Positions 23,841-33,518 are shown, counted from the stretch's first letter. The stretch is DNA of 64,000 bases from Hydrogenophaga sp. (GCF_025699295.1 NZ_JAILWB010000010.1:62001-126000); one strand, 5' to 3'. Notes: a model not told the origin generated them from the letters alone. Program-made: numbers and translations.

Positions 23841-24818
23841 ATGAAGACCCCCCGCCGACTGATCCTGAGCCTGGCCATGGCCAGCCTGTTGCCCTTGAGC
23901 GCCCACGCCCAGAACATGGTGCTCAAGGCCCACGACACCCACCCCGCCGGCTACCCCACCGTGGTCGCCATGGAGAGCCTGGGCAAGAAGCTCGAAGCCG
24001 CCACCAGCGGGCGCATCAAGCTGCAGATGTTCCCCGGCGCCGTGCTCGGCCAGGAGAAGGAAGCCGTGGAGCAGGCGCAGCTGGGCGCGATCCAGATCGC
24101 GCGCATCTCGCTGGGCGTGATCGGACCCATCGTTCCCGAGGTCAATGTGTTCAACATGCCCTTCGTGTTCCGCGACGTGGCACACATGCGCAAGGTGATC
24201 GACGGCGACGTCGGTGCCGACCTGCTCAACAAGGTCACCAGCAGTTCCTCTCGCCTGGTCGCTCTGGGCTGGATGGACGGCGGCTCGCGCAGCCTGTACA
24301 CCAAGAAGCCGGTGCGCAGCCCGGCCGACCTGCAGGGCCAGAAGATCCGCATGATGGGCAACCCGCTCTTCGTGGACACCATGAACGCCATGGGCGGCAA
24401 CGGCATCTCCATGGCTTATGGCGAGGTCTTCACCTCGCTGCAGACCGGCGTGATCGACGGCGCGGAGAACAACCCGCCAAGCTACTTCACCGCCAACCAC
24501 TACACCACGCCGGCCAAGTACTACGCGCAGACCCACCACCTGATCATTCCCGAGATCTTCGTGATGTCCAAGGTCACCTGGGACAAGCTCAACGCGGCCG
24601 ACCAGGCGCTGGTGAAGAAGCTCTCGCGCGAGGCGCAGATGGAGCAGCGCGCGCTGTGGGACAAGAGCGTGGAGGAGTACAGCGCCAAGCTCAAGGCCGC
24701 GGGCGTGGAGTTCATCACCGTCGACCAGAAGCCCTTCTACGACGCCACCGCTCCGGTGCGCGCCAAGTACGGCGCGCAATTGTCGGACCTGATGAAGCGC
24801 ATCGACGCCGTCAAGTAA
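23841..24818 (+). CDS. TRAP transporter substrate-binding protein, DctP family
   Basis: 325-residue periplasmic receptor with a signal peptide (LILSLAMASLLPLSAHA). Typical DctP features are HDTHPAGYPTVVAMESLGKKLE, FPGAVLGQEKEAVEQAQLGAIQIARIS, a conserved substrate-binding Arg region near GQKIRMMGNPLF, and GVIDGAENNPPSY. It is followed by small and large TRAP permease genes. Context in a uronate operon points to galacturonate, glucuronate or an aldarate as ligand. A GGAGA ribosome site precedes the ATG. Confidence 0.93.
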   Translation: MKTPRRLILSLAMASLLPLSAHAQNMVLKAHDTHPAGYPTVVAMESLGKKLEAATSGRIKLQMFPGAVLGQEKEAVEQAQLGAIQIARISLGVIGPIVPEVNVFNMPFVFRDVAHMRKVIDGDVGADLLNKVTSSSSRLVALGWMDGGSRSLYTKKPVRSPADLQGQKIRMMGNPLFVDTMNAMGGNGISMAYGEVFTSLQTGVIDGAENNPPSYFTANHYTTPAKYYAQTHHLIIPEIFVMSKVTWDKLNAADQALVKKLSREAQMEQRALWDKSVEEYSAKLKAAGVEFITVDQKPFYDATAPVRAKYGAQLSDLMKRIDAVK

Positions 24819-24840
24819 AGCGACCACACCACTCACCACC

Positions 24841-25371
24841 ATGGCAGAAACGATCCACCGCGCGCTCGACGCCGTCTACCTGGCCTGCATCTGGGTGGCC
24901 GGAACCTGCGTCTTCCTGATGTCGCTCATCATCCCCTGGGGCATCTTCACGCGCTACGTGCTCGGAACGGGTTCGCAATGGCCCGAGCCGATCTCGATCC
25001 TGCTCATGGTGGTCTTCACCTTCCTCGGCGCGGCGGCGAGCTACCGCGCCGGGGCCCATATTGCGGTGGTCATGCTCACCGAGCGCCTGCCCACGGCGGC
25101 GCGCGGCATGCTGGCCTTTGCCGTGAACATCCTGATGCTGCTGGTCAGCGTGTTCATGGTGTTCTACGGCACCAGGCTGTGCATGGGCACCTGGGGCCAG
25201 TCCATTCCCGAACTGCCCTGGCTGCCCGTGGGCCTGACCTACGTGCCCGTGCCCCTGGGTGGCTTCATCACGCTGCTGTTCGTGCTGGAGTTCCTGCTCG
25301 GCGGTGACCAGAGCCAGCGCCGCGTGGTGCGCTACGACCTGCTGGACGACGCGCAGGAAGGGGCCGCCTGA
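24841..25371 (+). CDS. TRAP transporter small permease, DctQ family
   Basis: 176-residue membrane protein with four helices (about residues 18-40, 53-72, 88-112 and 130-155), including the GSQWPEPISILLMVVFTFLGAAASYR motif of DctQ subunits. It forms the membrane complex with the large permease, whose ATG overlaps its stop by one base (TGATG). Confidence 0.92.
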   Translation: MAETIHRALDAVYLACIWVAGTCVFLMSLIIPWGIFTRYVLGTGSQWPEPISILLMVVFTFLGAAASYRAGAHIAVVMLTERLPTAARGMLAFAVNILMLLVSVFMVFYGTRLCMGTWGQSIPELPWLPVGLTYVPVPLGGFITLLFVLEFLLGGDQSQRRVVRYDLLDDAQEGAA

Positions 25372-26651
25372 TGGACGCGTTCATCCTGCTCGGCAGCTTC
25401 TTCGTGCTGATGCTCATCGGCACGCCCGTGGCCTACGCCCTGGGCCTCTCGGCCCTCATCGGCGCCTGGTGGATCGACATCCCGCTCGACGCGGTGATGA
25501 TCGCCATCAGCAGCGGCGTCAACAAGTTCTCGCTGCTGGCCATTCCCTTCTTCGTGCTGGCCGGCGCCATCATGGCCGAGGGCGGCATGGCGCGCCGGCT
25601 GGTGGCCTTCGCCAACGTGCTGGTCGGCTTCATCCGCGGTGGCCTGTCGCTGGTGAACATCCTGGCCTCCACCTTCTTCGGCGCGATCTCGGGCTCGTCC
25701 ATGGCCGACACCGCCTCGGTCGGCACGGTGCTGATTCCCGAGATGGAGAAAAAGGGCTACCCGCGCGAATTCGCCACCGCGGTGACGGTCAGTGGCTCGG
25801 TGCAGGCGATCCTGATTCCGCCCAGCCACAACGCGGTGATCTACTCGCTCGCGGCCGGTGGTTCGGTGTCGATCGCCGCGCTGTTCCTCGCCGGCGTGCT
25901 GCCCGGTCTGTTGCTGGGCGCCACGCTGGCCGTGATGTGCCTGGTGATCGCCAAACGCAAGAACTACCCCAAGGGCGAGGTGATCCCGCTGCGCCAGGCG
26001 CTGCGCATCTGCGCCGACGCGCTCTGGGGTCTGATGACCATGGTGATCATCCTCGGCGGCATCCTCTCGGGCGTGTTCACCGCCACCGAGTCGGCCTCGG
26101 TGGCCGTGCTCTGGGCCTTCGGCGTGACCATGTTCGTCTACCGCGACTACAAGTGGCGCGAGATCCCGAAGCTGGTGCACCGCACGGTCAAGACGTTGGC
26201 CATCGTGATGATCCTCATCGCCTTCGCCGCGGGCTTCGGCTACATCATGACGCTGATGCAGATCCCGCTGCAGATCACCACTGCGTTCACCACGCTCTCG
26301 GACAACCGCTACGTGATCCTGATGATGATCAACGTGATGCTGCTGGCGCTGGGCACGCTGATGGACATGGCGCCGCTGATCCTGATCCTCACGCCCATCC
26401 TGCTGCCGGTGGTCACCGCCATCGGCGTGGACCCGGTGCACTTCGGCATGATCATGATGGTCAACCTCGGCATGGGGCTGATCACGCCACCGGTGGGCGG
26501 CGTGCTGTTCGTCGGCAGCGCGGTCGCCAAGCTGCCGATGGAGACGGTGGTGCGGTCGCTGCTGCCGTTCTACGTCGCGCTGCTCGGCGTGCTCATGGCC
26601 GTGACTTACCTGCCCGCCCTCTCGCTGTGGCTGCCGCAAGCGGTTCTATGA
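25371..26651 (+). CDS. TRAP transporter large permease, DctM family
   Basis: 426-residue ion-coupled permease with about 12 helices. GVNKFSLLAIPFFVLAGAIM, STFFGAISGSSMADTASVGTVLIPEM and NLGMGLITPPVGGVLFVGSAVAKLPM are the standard DctM signatures, including the Na-binding loop regions. Together with the DctP and DctQ genes it makes a complete sodium-driven TRAP importer for the hexuronate/aldarate pathway. Confidence 0.94.
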   Translation: MDAFILLGSFFVLMLIGTPVAYALGLSALIGAWWIDIPLDAVMIAISSGVNKFSLLAIPFFVLAGAIMAEGGMARRLVAFANVLVGFIRGGLSLVNILASTFFGAISGSSMADTASVGTVLIPEMEKKGYPREFATAVTVSGSVQAILIPPSHNAVIYSLAAGGSVSIAALFLAGVLPGLLLGATLAVMCLVIAKRKNYPKGEVIPLRQALRICADALWGLMTMVIILGGILSGVFTATESASVAVLWAFGVTMFVYRDYKWREIPKLVHRTVKTLAIVMILIAFAAGFGYIMTLMQIPLQITTAFTTLSDNRYVILMMINVMLLALGTLMDMAPLILILTPILLPVVTAIGVDPVHFGMIMMVNLGMGLITPPVGGVLFVGSAVAKLPMETVVRSLLPFYVALLGVLMAVTYLPALSLWLPQAVL

Positions 26652-26736
26652 CACCCCCTGCGCCGCTTCGCGTCGTCCCCCTGAGAGGGGGACGCTCCCT
26701 GTGGCCCGGCAAAGCCGGTTCCACGGAAGCCCTGGA
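26652..26736 (+). repeat. Interspersed GC-rich repeat, copy 1
   Basis: About 85 bases between the TRAP permease and glucarate dehydratase genes. The element has the order CACCCCC, GCGCCGC, CCCCCTGAGAGGGGG (a strong hairpin), CCCTGTGGCCCGGC, AAGCCGGTTCC, GCCCTGGA. The same blocks in the same order and orientation recur at 63298-63381. It looks like the short intergenic element common in Comamonadaceae genomes (recalled, not searched). Confidence 0.75.
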
Positions 26737-26783
26737 ACGCGCGCCCGCACCTTCCTTGATCCGCACCGCCAGAGAAGCCTGAA

Positions 26784-28076
26784 GTGAGCTCGCACGCCAT
26801 CCGCCACGTCCGCGTCACGCCGATCGCGTTTCGCGACCCGCCGCTGCTCAACGCCGCCGGCATCCACGAACCCTGGGCCCTGCGCTCCATCATCGAGATC
26901 GAGACCGACAGCGGCCTGGTGGGCATCAACGAGAGCTATGGCGACCTGCCCATGCTCGAATCGCTCGCCAGGGCAGCGCCCGCGCTCGCCGGGCTCTCGC
27001 CCTGGGCTCTCAACGACATGGAAACCCGCGTGGCAGCGCTCGTCACGCCACCCGCACAGACCGCCTCGGAATTCCTGGGCCAGCAGGTGTCGCTGGCACC
27101 GGGCACGCATGTCTCCAAGACGATGGCCAAGGTGATCAGCGCGTTCGAGGTCGCCATGCTTGACCTGCAGGGCCAGATGGCCGGCGCGCCGGTGGTGGAC
27201 CTGCTGGGCGGCGCCGCGCGCGCGAGCGTGCCGTTCTCGGCCTACCTGTTTTTCAAGTACGCCGAACACATCGACAAACCCTACGCCCCCGACCCCTGGG
27301 GCGAGGCGCTGACGCCCGAACAGCTGGTGGCGCAGGCGCGGCGCATGATCGGCGAATACGGCTTCCAGAGCATCAAGCTCAAGGCCGGCGCCCTGCCGCC
27401 GGCGCAGGAAGCCGCCGCGCTGCTGGCGCTGGCGCAGGCCTTTCCCGGCGCGCCGCTGCGCATCGACCCCAACGGCAACTGGAGCGTGGCCACCAGCCTC
27501 GCCATCGTCGAACAGCTGCGCGGCGTGCTCGAGTACTACGAGGACCCGGCCCCCGGGCTGGACGGCATGGCCGCCGTGGCCCGCGCCTGCGAGGTGCCGC
27601 TGGCCACCAACATGGTGGTGACCGACCTGGCCGAATTCCGCCGCAATGCCGAGATGGGCTGCCCGGTGAAGATCGTGCTGAGTGACCACCACTACTGGGG
27701 CGGCCTGCGCGCCACGCAGCGCCTGTCGCTGATGTGCCAGACCTTCGGCCTGGGCCTGTCGATGCATTCCAACTCGCACCTGGGCGTGAGCCTGACGGCC
27801 ATGACCCACCTGGCCGCCTCGGTGCCGCACCTCTCGTATGCCTGCGACACGCACTACCCCTGGCAGGACGACGAGGTGATCGCCGGCGGGCGCCTGCGCT
27901 TCGAGCGCGGCAGCCTGCGCGTGCCCACCACGCCGGGCCTGGGCGTCACGCTCGACCGCGACGCGCTGGCCCGCCTGCACGACAACTACCTGCACTGCGG
28001 CATCCGCCATCGCGATGACCTGGCGCAGATGCGCAAGTACGACCCCACGTTCACCGGCCAGCAGCCGCGCTTCTGA
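26784..28076 (+). CDS. gudD: Glucarate dehydratase (enolase superfamily)
   Basis: 430-residue enolase-superfamily enzyme dehydrating D-glucarate (and usually idarate) to 5-dehydro-4-deoxyglucarate. The KxK base motif is QSIKLKAG near residues 194-200, metal ligands include RIDPNGNWS and EYYEDPAPG, and the second base lies in LSMHSNSHLGVSL. The N-terminal ITPIAFRDPPLLNAAGIHEPWALRSII-type segment is typical of GudD rather than galactarate dehydratases. The start is GTG 26784. It is preceded by an interspersed repeat, which may interrupt or end transcription from the TRAP genes. Confidence 0.92.
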   Translation: MSSHAIRHVRVTPIAFRDPPLLNAAGIHEPWALRSIIEIETDSGLVGINESYGDLPMLESLARAAPALAGLSPWALNDMETRVAALVTPPAQTASEFLGQQVSLAPGTHVSKTMAKVISAFEVAMLDLQGQMAGAPVVDLLGGAARASVPFSAYLFFKYAEHIDKPYAPDPWGEALTPEQLVAQARRMIGEYGFQSIKLKAGALPPAQEAAALLALAQAFPGAPLRIDPNGNWSVATSLAIVEQLRGVLEYYEDPAPGLDGMAAVARACEVPLATNMVVTDLAEFRRNAEMGCPVKIVLSDHHYWGGLRATQRLSLMCQTFGLGLSMHSNSHLGVSLTAMTHLAASVPHLSYACDTHYPWQDDEVIAGGRLRFERGSLRVPTTPGLGVTLDRDALARLHDNYLHCGIRHRDDLAQMRKYDPTFTGQQPRF

Positions 28077-28123
28077 TCGTTGCTGCTGCATTTCTCTCGA
28101 AAAAACCCCTCAAGGAACTCACC

Positions 28124-29095
28124 ATGCCATTGAACCGCCGACAGCTCATCGCGGCCTCCGCCGCCGCCGCCACCGTGGGCCTGCCGGCCTACGGGCAAGG
28201 CAGCTTCCCGAACAAGCTGATCAAGATCGTCGTGCCCTACCCGCCGGGCGGCTCTTCGGACATCATCGCGCGCTCCATCAGCCAGCAGCTCTCCGAGAAC
28301 CTGGGCCAGACCGTGGTGGTGGAAAACCGCGCCGGCGCCAACGGCAACCTGGGTGCCGACCTGGTGGCCAAGTCCGCGCCCGATGGCCACACGCTGCTCC
28401 TGTGTGACGTGGGCGCGCTGGCGATCAGCCCTTCGGTCTACACCAGGCTCTCGTTCGACCCCAGCAAGGACCTGCGCGGCGTGACCATGCTCGCCTACTC
28501 GCCGCACATGCTGGCCGTGCACCCCTCGGTCAAGGCCAACAACCTCAAGGAACTGGTGGCCCTGTCCAAGACCAGCGACATCAACTTCGCGGTCACGGCC
28601 GTGGGCAGCGCCCCGCACGTGGCCGGCGTGGCCGTGGAGCGCGCCACCGGCGCCAAATGGATCTACGTGCCCTACAAGGGCGGCGCGCAGGCCGTGGCCG
28701 ACACCATTGCCGGCCAGACGCAGGTGATCATGAACGGCATGCTGGCCACGCTGCCCAGCGTGCAGAACGGCCGCCTCAAGGTGCTGGGCATCTCCAAGAA
28801 GACGCGCATGCCGCTGGTGGGCGAAGTGCCGACACTGTCCGAACAGGGCGTGACCGATTTCGAATCCGGCACCTGGCAGGGTGTGGTGGTGCCACGCGGC
28901 ACGCCGGCGGCCATCGTCGCGCGCCTGAACGCCGAACTCATCAAGGTCATCCGCAGCCCCGACGTGCGCGCCCGCCTGACCGGCCAGGGCGCCGAGGTCG
29001 TGACCATGCAGCCCGCCGAGCAGGACGCCTTCTTCGAGCGCGAACGCAAGCGCTGGGGCGCCGTGGTGGCCGCGGCCAACATCAAGCTCGACTGA
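28124..29095 (+). CDS. Tripartite tricarboxylate transporter receptor, Bug/TctC family
   Basis: 323-residue periplasmic binding protein. A Tat-like signal ([21 protein letters not shown]) is followed by [44 protein letters not shown] and [24 protein letters not shown], the classic Bug blocks. No TctA or TctB membrane genes are nearby, as is usual for Bug proteins of Burkholderiales. It lies between glucarate dehydratase and KdgD, so a sugar-acid ligand is likely. Confidence 0.92.
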   Translation: MPLNRRQLIAASAAAATVGLPAYGQGSFPNKLIKIVVPYPPGGSSDIIARSISQQLSENLGQTVVVENRAGANGNLGADLVAKSAPDGHTLLLCDVGALAISPSVYTRLSFDPSKDLRGVTMLAYSPHMLAVHPSVKANNLKELVALSKTSDINFAVTAVGSAPHVAGVAVERATGAKWIYVPYKGGAQAVADTIAGQTQVIMNGMLATLPSVQNGRLKVLGISKKTRMPLVGEVPTLSEQGVTDFESGTWQGVVVPRGTPAAIVARLNAELIKVIRSPDVRARLTGQGAEVVTMQPAEQDAFFERERKRWGAVVAAANIKLD

Positions 29096-29123
29096 TTTCC
29101 TTCAAGCAAACAGAGGACTTTCC

Positions 29124-30035
29124 GTGAATCCCCAGGATCTCAAATCCACCATGTCCCGGGGCCTGCTGTCGTTCCCGCTGACGGACTTCGACGCACAGGG
29201 CGACTTCAACGCCCGGGGCTATGCCGAGCGGCTGGAGTGGCTCGCCCCCTACGGCGCGAGCGCGCTGTTTGCCGCCGGCGGCACGGGCGAGTACTTCTCG
29301 CTCTCGGGCGCCGAGTACGGCCAGGTCGTCAAGACGGCGGTGGACACCTGTCGCGGCAAGGTGCCCATCATTGCCGGCGCCGGCGGCCCCACGCGCAACG
29401 CCATCGCGCACGCGCAGGAAGCCGAGCGTCTGGGCGCGCAAGGCTTGCTGCTGCTGCCGCATTACCTGACCGAAGCCAGCCAGGACGGCCTGATCGCGCA
29501 CGTCGAACAGGTCTGCAAGAGCGTGCGGTTCGGCGTGATCGTCTACAACCGCAACGTCTGCAGGCTCTCGCCCGAGTCGCTCGCGAAACTGGCGGAGCGC
29601 TGCCCCAACCTGATCGGCTTCAAGGACGGTGTGGGCGACATCGAGCTGATGATGTCGATCTACCTGAAGATGGGCGAACGCTTCGCCTATCTGGGCGGCC
29701 TGCCCACGGCCGAGGTGTACGCCGCCGCCTACAAGGCGCTGGGCACGCCGGTGTATTCGTCGGCGGTGTTCAACTTCATCCCGAAAACCGCCATGGACTT
29801 CTACGAGGCCGTGCGCACCGACGACCACGCCACGCAGCACCGGCTGCTCAAGACCTTCTTCATGCCCTACCTGGACATCCGCAACAAGGGCGCCGGCTAT
29901 GCGGTGAGCATCGTGAAAGCCGGCGCGCAACTGGTGGGCCACGGCGCGGGCCCGGTGCGCGCGCCACTGACCGACCTCAAACCCGCCGAGGTGGAGCAGC
30001 TCGGGCAACTGATCCGCGCGCTCGGCCCACAATGA
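29124..30035 (+). CDS. kdgD: 5-dehydro-4-deoxyglucarate dehydratase
   Basis: 303-residue DapA/NAL-family class I aldolase-fold enzyme; it dehydrates and decarboxylates 5-dehydro-4-deoxyglucarate to 2-oxoglutarate semialdehyde. [13 protein letters not shown], the [10 protein letters not shown] phosphate/carboxylate-binding loop, the Tyr in VIVYNRNVC and the Schiff-base Lys in [12 protein letters not shown] are present. Usual length for KdgD. Its stop overlaps the mutarotase ATG (ATGA). The dehydrogenase needed to finish the route to 2-oxoglutarate is not in the window. Confidence 0.94.
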   Translation: MNPQDLKSTMSRGLLSFPLTDFDAQGDFNARGYAERLEWLAPYGASALFAAGGTGEYFSLSGAEYGQVVKTAVDTCRGKVPIIAGAGGPTRNAIAHAQEAERLGAQGLLLLPHYLTEASQDGLIAHVEQVCKSVRFGVIVYNRNVCRLSPESLAKLAERCPNLIGFKDGVGDIELMMSIYLKMGERFAYLGGLPTAEVYAAAYKALGTPVYSSAVFNFIPKTAMDFYEAVRTDDHATQHRLLKTFFMPYLDIRNKGAGYAVSIVKAGAQLVGHGAGPVRAPLTDLKPAEVEQLGQLIRALGPQ

Positions 30036-31114
30036 AGGGCATGAGCCCGCCCAACCCCTTTCCCCACCTGCTCGACCCCGCCCGCTTCGAAGGCGTGGTG
30101 GACAACCGCCCCACCGCCCTCTTCCTGCTGCGCAATGCGCGCGGCATGGTGGTGGCCATCACCAACCTCGGCGCCAAGGTGCTGCAGATCGTGGTGCCCG
30201 ATCGCGACGGCACGCTGGACGACGTGGCCCTGGGCTACGACGACCTGGCCGGCGTGGCAGGTGGCTCGCCGTCCATGGGCGCCTTCGTCGGCCGCTACGC
30301 GGGGCGCATCGGCGGCGCTCGCTTCACGCAGGACGGGCGCGAACATCTGCTGGACGCCAACGCCGGCCCGCACTGCATCCACGGCGGCCCGCGCGGCGCG
30401 CGCCACCGCGTGTTCGACGCCACGCAGACCGATGCCCACACATTGCAGCTGCGCCACATCTTCCGCAGCGACGAAGACCGTTTCCCGGGTACGCTGGCGC
30501 TGGCGTTGAGCTACCGGCTGGACAACGACAACGCGCTGGTGATCGAACACACCGCCACCGCGCTGGACGAACCCGGGCCGGCCAGCTTCACCAGCCACAT
30601 CTACTTCAACCTCGACGGCGTGGGCGAGGGATCGACCATTCACCGCCACGTGCTGCAGGTGCCCGGCGCACAGCGCGTGCTGGCCACCGGGGCCGACGGC
30701 ATCGCCACCGGCGCCACCGTGCCGCTGGACGGCCACGTGCACGACCTGCGCCAGCCCCGGCGCCTGGCCGATCTGCCCGACATCGACCTGAGCTATCCGC
30801 TGGGCCCCATCGCCAGCAATACCGCCACCGACACCGCGCGCCTGTGCGCCCGCCTGCACAGCGAAGCCAGCGGCCGCACGCTGGAGGTGTGGACCACCGA
30901 ACCCCTGCTGCAGGTCTACACCGCCGGCCAGCTGGGCGCGGGTGACAAGCCCGACGTGGGCAAGCGCGGCGTGCGCCACCACCCGCGCGCAGCGGTGTGC
31001 CTGGAGCCCCAGTGGTTTCCGAACGCGCCCAACTGCCCGGCCCTGCCGCAGAACGTCGTGGCGCCCGGGCGGCCGTACCGGGCCACCACGGTCTACCGCT
31101 TCGGCTGCCGGTAG
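30032..31114 (+). CDS. Aldose 1-epimerase (mutarotase)
   Basis: 360-residue GalM-family protein interconverting anomers of hexoses, or here perhaps uronates. Key motifs are [14 protein letters not shown] (residues about 87-100), the His pair region [14 protein letters not shown] and SHIYFNLDG, and the C-terminal [12 protein letters not shown] with the catalytic Glu. ATG 30032 overlaps kdgD; ATG 30041 is a possible alternative. As last gene of the operon it probably supplies the anomer that uronate dehydrogenase prefers (inference). Confidence 0.9.
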   Translation: MKGMSPPNPFPHLLDPARFEGVVDNRPTALFLLRNARGMVVAITNLGAKVLQIVVPDRDGTLDDVALGYDDLAGVAGGSPSMGAFVGRYAGRIGGARFTQDGREHLLDANAGPHCIHGGPRGARHRVFDATQTDAHTLQLRHIFRSDEDRFPGTLALALSYRLDNDNALVIEHTATALDEPGPASFTSHIYFNLDGVGEGSTIHRHVLQVPGAQRVLATGADGIATGATVPLDGHVHDLRQPRRLADLPDIDLSYPLGPIASNTATDTARLCARLHSEASGRTLEVWTTEPLLQVYTAGQLGAGDKPDVGKRGVRHHPRAAVCLEPQWFPNAPNCPALPQNVVAPGRPYRATTVYRFGCR

Positions 31115-31156
31115 ATCACCTCTTGGCTGCGCCGCCGCCGAGGCGGGGCCACACCA

Positions 31157-31654
31157 TCACTCGAACGCAGAGGCGTCTGGCCCGCGGCATTCCGGCGGCT
31201 CGCCGTAACCGGCCGAACGCACCGTGCGGTCTTGCGCTATCTCGACCTGAAACCACAGACAGGACGAGTTCTCGTAGCGATAGCTCCAGACCACACCACG
31301 GGAGCGACCCAGCACACTCACCTCGCCCGGGCGACCCAGCAGGTACCGCACTTCGTCCTGGGGCATGCCGGGGTTGACCTGGAGAAAGTTGCGCTCGGTC
31401 AGCACCTGTTCCGACCGCACCACACGCCCCGCCGCATCCAGGGTCACAAACCAGGTGTGCACACCGGCAGGCCCGCGGGGAAACTCCAGCCGCGTGCCAC
31501 CCCCGTCCAGGGTGCGCCGCGTCTCGGGCGGCCCCATCTGCGAAACGATCTGATCGCCGCTCTTTCCCATGGAGTCGGCAGGCGGGGCGTAAGCGCTGCA
31601 GGCCGTCAACACAACGAGCAGACTGGCCAGGCAACAAGCAACAGCTGCACGCAT
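31157..31654 (-). CDS. Putative outer-membrane lipoprotein, SmpA/BamE-like
   Basis: 165 residues. A lipoprotein signal with lipobox LTAC puts the lipidated Cys at residue 19. The mature part has two related segments, GKSGDQIVSQMGPPETRR...GGTRLEFPRGPAG and NPGMPQDEVRYLLGRPGEV...GVVWSYRYENSSC, each like the helix-helix-strand BamE/SmpA unit, so this may be a tandem-domain member. It is convergent with the mutarotase gene. Role unknown; envelope location is the safest statement. Confidence 0.75.
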   Translation of the reverse strand: MRAAVACCLASLLVVLTACSAYAPPADSMGKSGDQIVSQMGPPETRRTLDGGGTRLEFPRGPAGVHTWFVTLDAAGRVVRSEQVLTERNFLQVNPGMPQDEVRYLLGRPGEVSVLGRSRGVVWSYRYENSSCLWFQVEIAQDRTVRSAGYGEPPECRGPDASAFE

Positions 31655-31690
31655 GGGGAGGCTCCTGAGGGAAAAGTTGTGCGAGTGTGA

Positions 31691-32043
31691 AAGCGCAATA
31701 GTTTCGACGATGTTCGGGGAAACGAGTTCCGGCCGGTGGTCGGGCTGGTGTTCATCTCAGGCCAGCTGCTCATCACCCCTAAGGCGAGCGCTTGGTCGAC
31801 GCACCCTTCGAGATCCAGGCCGCCCAGGTTCTCGCGAACGTGAAGGCCGCCTTGCTGGCTTCGGGTTCGGGTGTCGATCGACTGGTACAGGCTCGCATCT
31901 ACCTGGACGACATGTGCCAGTGGCCCCTGTTCGACCGCATCTACAGCGAATGGGCCGGGGCATCGCGCCCCGCGCGGGCGGTGGTGCCGACGGGACCCCT
32001 GCACTTCGGGTTCAAGGTGGAGGTGGAGGCGGTTGCGGTGCAG
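31691..32043 (+). pseudogene. Broken Rid (YjgF) family gene
   Basis: Remains of a YjgF/Rid family gene in two frames. The first part (31691-31780) reads ...VVGLVFISGQLLITP. After a one-base shift the second part (from 31783) reads GERLVDAPFEIQAAQVLANV, then VDRLVQARIYLDDM and RPARAVVPTGPL...VEVEAVAVQ. A stop (TAA 31780-31782) blocks the second frame and a TGA (31688-31690) lies before the first. No start or normal N-terminus remains, and the end runs on into unrelated sequence. A 118-codon open frame from TTG 31792 lacks the N-terminal third and is unlikely to make a working protein. Confidence 0.7.
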
Positions 32044-32291
32044 TGGGCGGCAACGAGCTCAGACTGCCGGCTGGTGATCTTGCGGTTGATGGTCCGCGGG
32101 ACGGCGATGCCACTGGTCTATCCATCTTCGCCATGGGCGAAAAGCTGAGTTGAAACAATCTCGGACGGCGCGTTTCCAGTCCTGAACTGCCCGTGTTGGC
32201 TTGGAGCTGCAAGTGGTGGGATAAAGCAGTTGCTCAACTCCTGAGTCAAGCCGCACCAAGAAGCGGCGCCGGCTTGGTCGAAAGCTGACAA
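32044..32291. other. Non-coding stretch at left edge of low-GC insert
   Basis: About 250 bases with no supported gene. Composition falls from GC-rich to roughly balanced near 32150, marking the apparent junction of the inserted segment. I see no clear direct repeat, integrase or tRNA end. Confidence 0.5.
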
Positions 32292-32879
32292 TCAAAGGCC
32301 AACGACCTTATTCCAGTCCGCGATGTACATGTAAATTCGCTGGAACTCACTAGGCAACAGCATACGATTGTGAGCGATGAAGTTTCGAGCCTTTTCCAAC
32401 TCATCCATTCGTTGCTTCAACCAATGCTGCGAGGGAATAATCGGAGAGAAACATTCCCATTTCTCGGTAATGATCACGGCCAGCATACCAAAGTCGACAA
32501 ATCCTAACGGATCTTTTTTTTGCCCCTCTAGCCAAGAATCTTTCAGGGCTGTTGTGCGGCGGGATTCAGCGGATTGTTTCACCTTATTGGGAAGTTTGCC
32601 CCACCAATCTGCACCCTCTTTCTCTTCTAGGGTTTCTCGGATCAGGCTGCGTACCTCATTCTCGAAGCAGTACAAGAGCGCGTAAAGACGCGACATTTCG
32701 AGGGCTTCATTTCGGCGCGCAACCCCAAATGGGGCTAACACCTCTTGCAAGAGCGCTTCTTCCGAGGCAGCATCGTTTGCACCAATCTGAATGCCGGCGC
32801 TCTGGAACTGTGCAGCCTCTGACTCGAACATAAGGCCGCGGAAAAGGAAATCTCGCAGATCTTTGTTCAAATCAACCAA
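32292..32879 (-). CDS. HEPN domain protein, Swt1-like
   Basis: 195-residue, mostly helical protein. The stretch from ALLYCFENEVRSLIRETL through WWGKLP, DPLGFVDFGMLAVII and the motif ARNFIAHN resembles the Swt1-type HEPN domain. The HEPN catalytic motif R-x4-H is intact (Arg165, His170), so RNase activity is possible. The start is TTG 32879, overlapping the end of the upstream DUF5343-like gene by 8 bases, so the two are translationally coupled. Lower GC than the neighbours suggests recent transfer. HEPN RNases often act in defence or toxin-antitoxin systems; that role is inferred here. Confidence 0.75.
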   Translation of the reverse strand: MVDLNKDLRDFLFRGLMFESEAAQFQSAGIQIGANDAASEEALLQEVLAPFGVARRNEALEMSRLYALLYCFENEVRSLIRETLEEKEGADWWGKLPNKVKQSAESRRTTALKDSWLEGQKKDPLGFVDFGMLAVIITEKWECFSPIIPSQHWLKQRMDELEKARNFIAHNRMLLPSEFQRIYMYIADWNKVVGL

Positions 32880-33489
32880 TGAGGTGCTCCTTTAGCGATT
32901 TAAAGATCGCGTTGTACACTTCGACGTCCTTCGTTGCGGGCAGATGGATCTGAATATTGTAGTGAAGGCCTGGTGCCTTGACGTGCGCTGCGGGTTGGGT
33001 CGCGGGCACGGGGGCTACTGGCGTGGGACTTTCCTCCTGACCAACTGCGCTCTTCTGCTTCAGTGGCTCATGGTCTATGTCTGCCTGCTTTAGCAGGCCG
33101 AAAAAGGTCTTCGCCATAAGCTCCGCCACGCGATCACTTGCGTTGTGAGCGCTCTTAAACTTGCCTTGAATCAGATCGCGATCCCTTTCTGTCGGATTCG
33201 CCTTGATAACAAACAGGTCGCTGTATGCATCTTTTAGTGCCGCACCTAGTACCGCCCGCGCCTGTGACTTGTCTCGATATAAGTGATAGCGCTCTGTAGG
33301 CGCTCCACTCGGGGTCAAGAACCCAATTGCTTTGAGGAGGGGGATGTAGGCGCGATGATTTGACGAACCGAACCCGATGTCCTTTAAGTGCTGCTGAGAA
33401 AAGTTGGCAGGTGCTTGGCCGTCCTGGATCTTTGCTAGGAAGTCGCCCAGTTGCCCGTAGCTCATGCTGTACACGTTCGGTAGCGACAT
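32872..33489 (-). CDS. DUF5343-like protein, partner of the HEPN gene
   Basis: 205 residues. The N-terminal 130 residues (SYGQLGDFLAKIQDG, FSQQHLKDIGFGSSNHRAYIPLLKAIGFL, ERYHLYRDKSQARAVL) look like the winged-helix-type DUF5343 domain, which often reads as a DNA-binding fold. A proline-rich linker (about 150-170) leads to a short C-terminal domain (GLHYNIQIHLPATKDVEVYNAIFKSLKEHL) of the kind appended to DUF5343 proteins. It could be a regulator, an antitoxin or a sensor for the coupled HEPN protein. Family call moderate, function unknown. Confidence 0.68.
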   Translation of the reverse strand: MSLPNVYSMSYGQLGDFLAKIQDGQAPANFSQQHLKDIGFGSSNHRAYIPLLKAIGFLTPSGAPTERYHLYRDKSQARAVLGAALKDAYSDLFVIKANPTERDRDLIQGKFKSAHNASDRVAELMAKTFFGLLKQADIDHEPLKQKSAVGQEESPTPVAPVPATQPAAHVKAPGLHYNIQIHLPATKDVEVYNAIFKSLKEHLIG

Positions 33490-33518
33490 ATATACCCCTA
33501 GTTACTAACGTAGATTAG

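Noticed and set aside
31792..32148. 118-codon open frame from TTG as an intact Rid gene
   Set aside because: Lacks the N-terminal third of the family and carries an unrelated C-terminal tail. The missing part is in another frame upstream, so a pseudogene is the better call.
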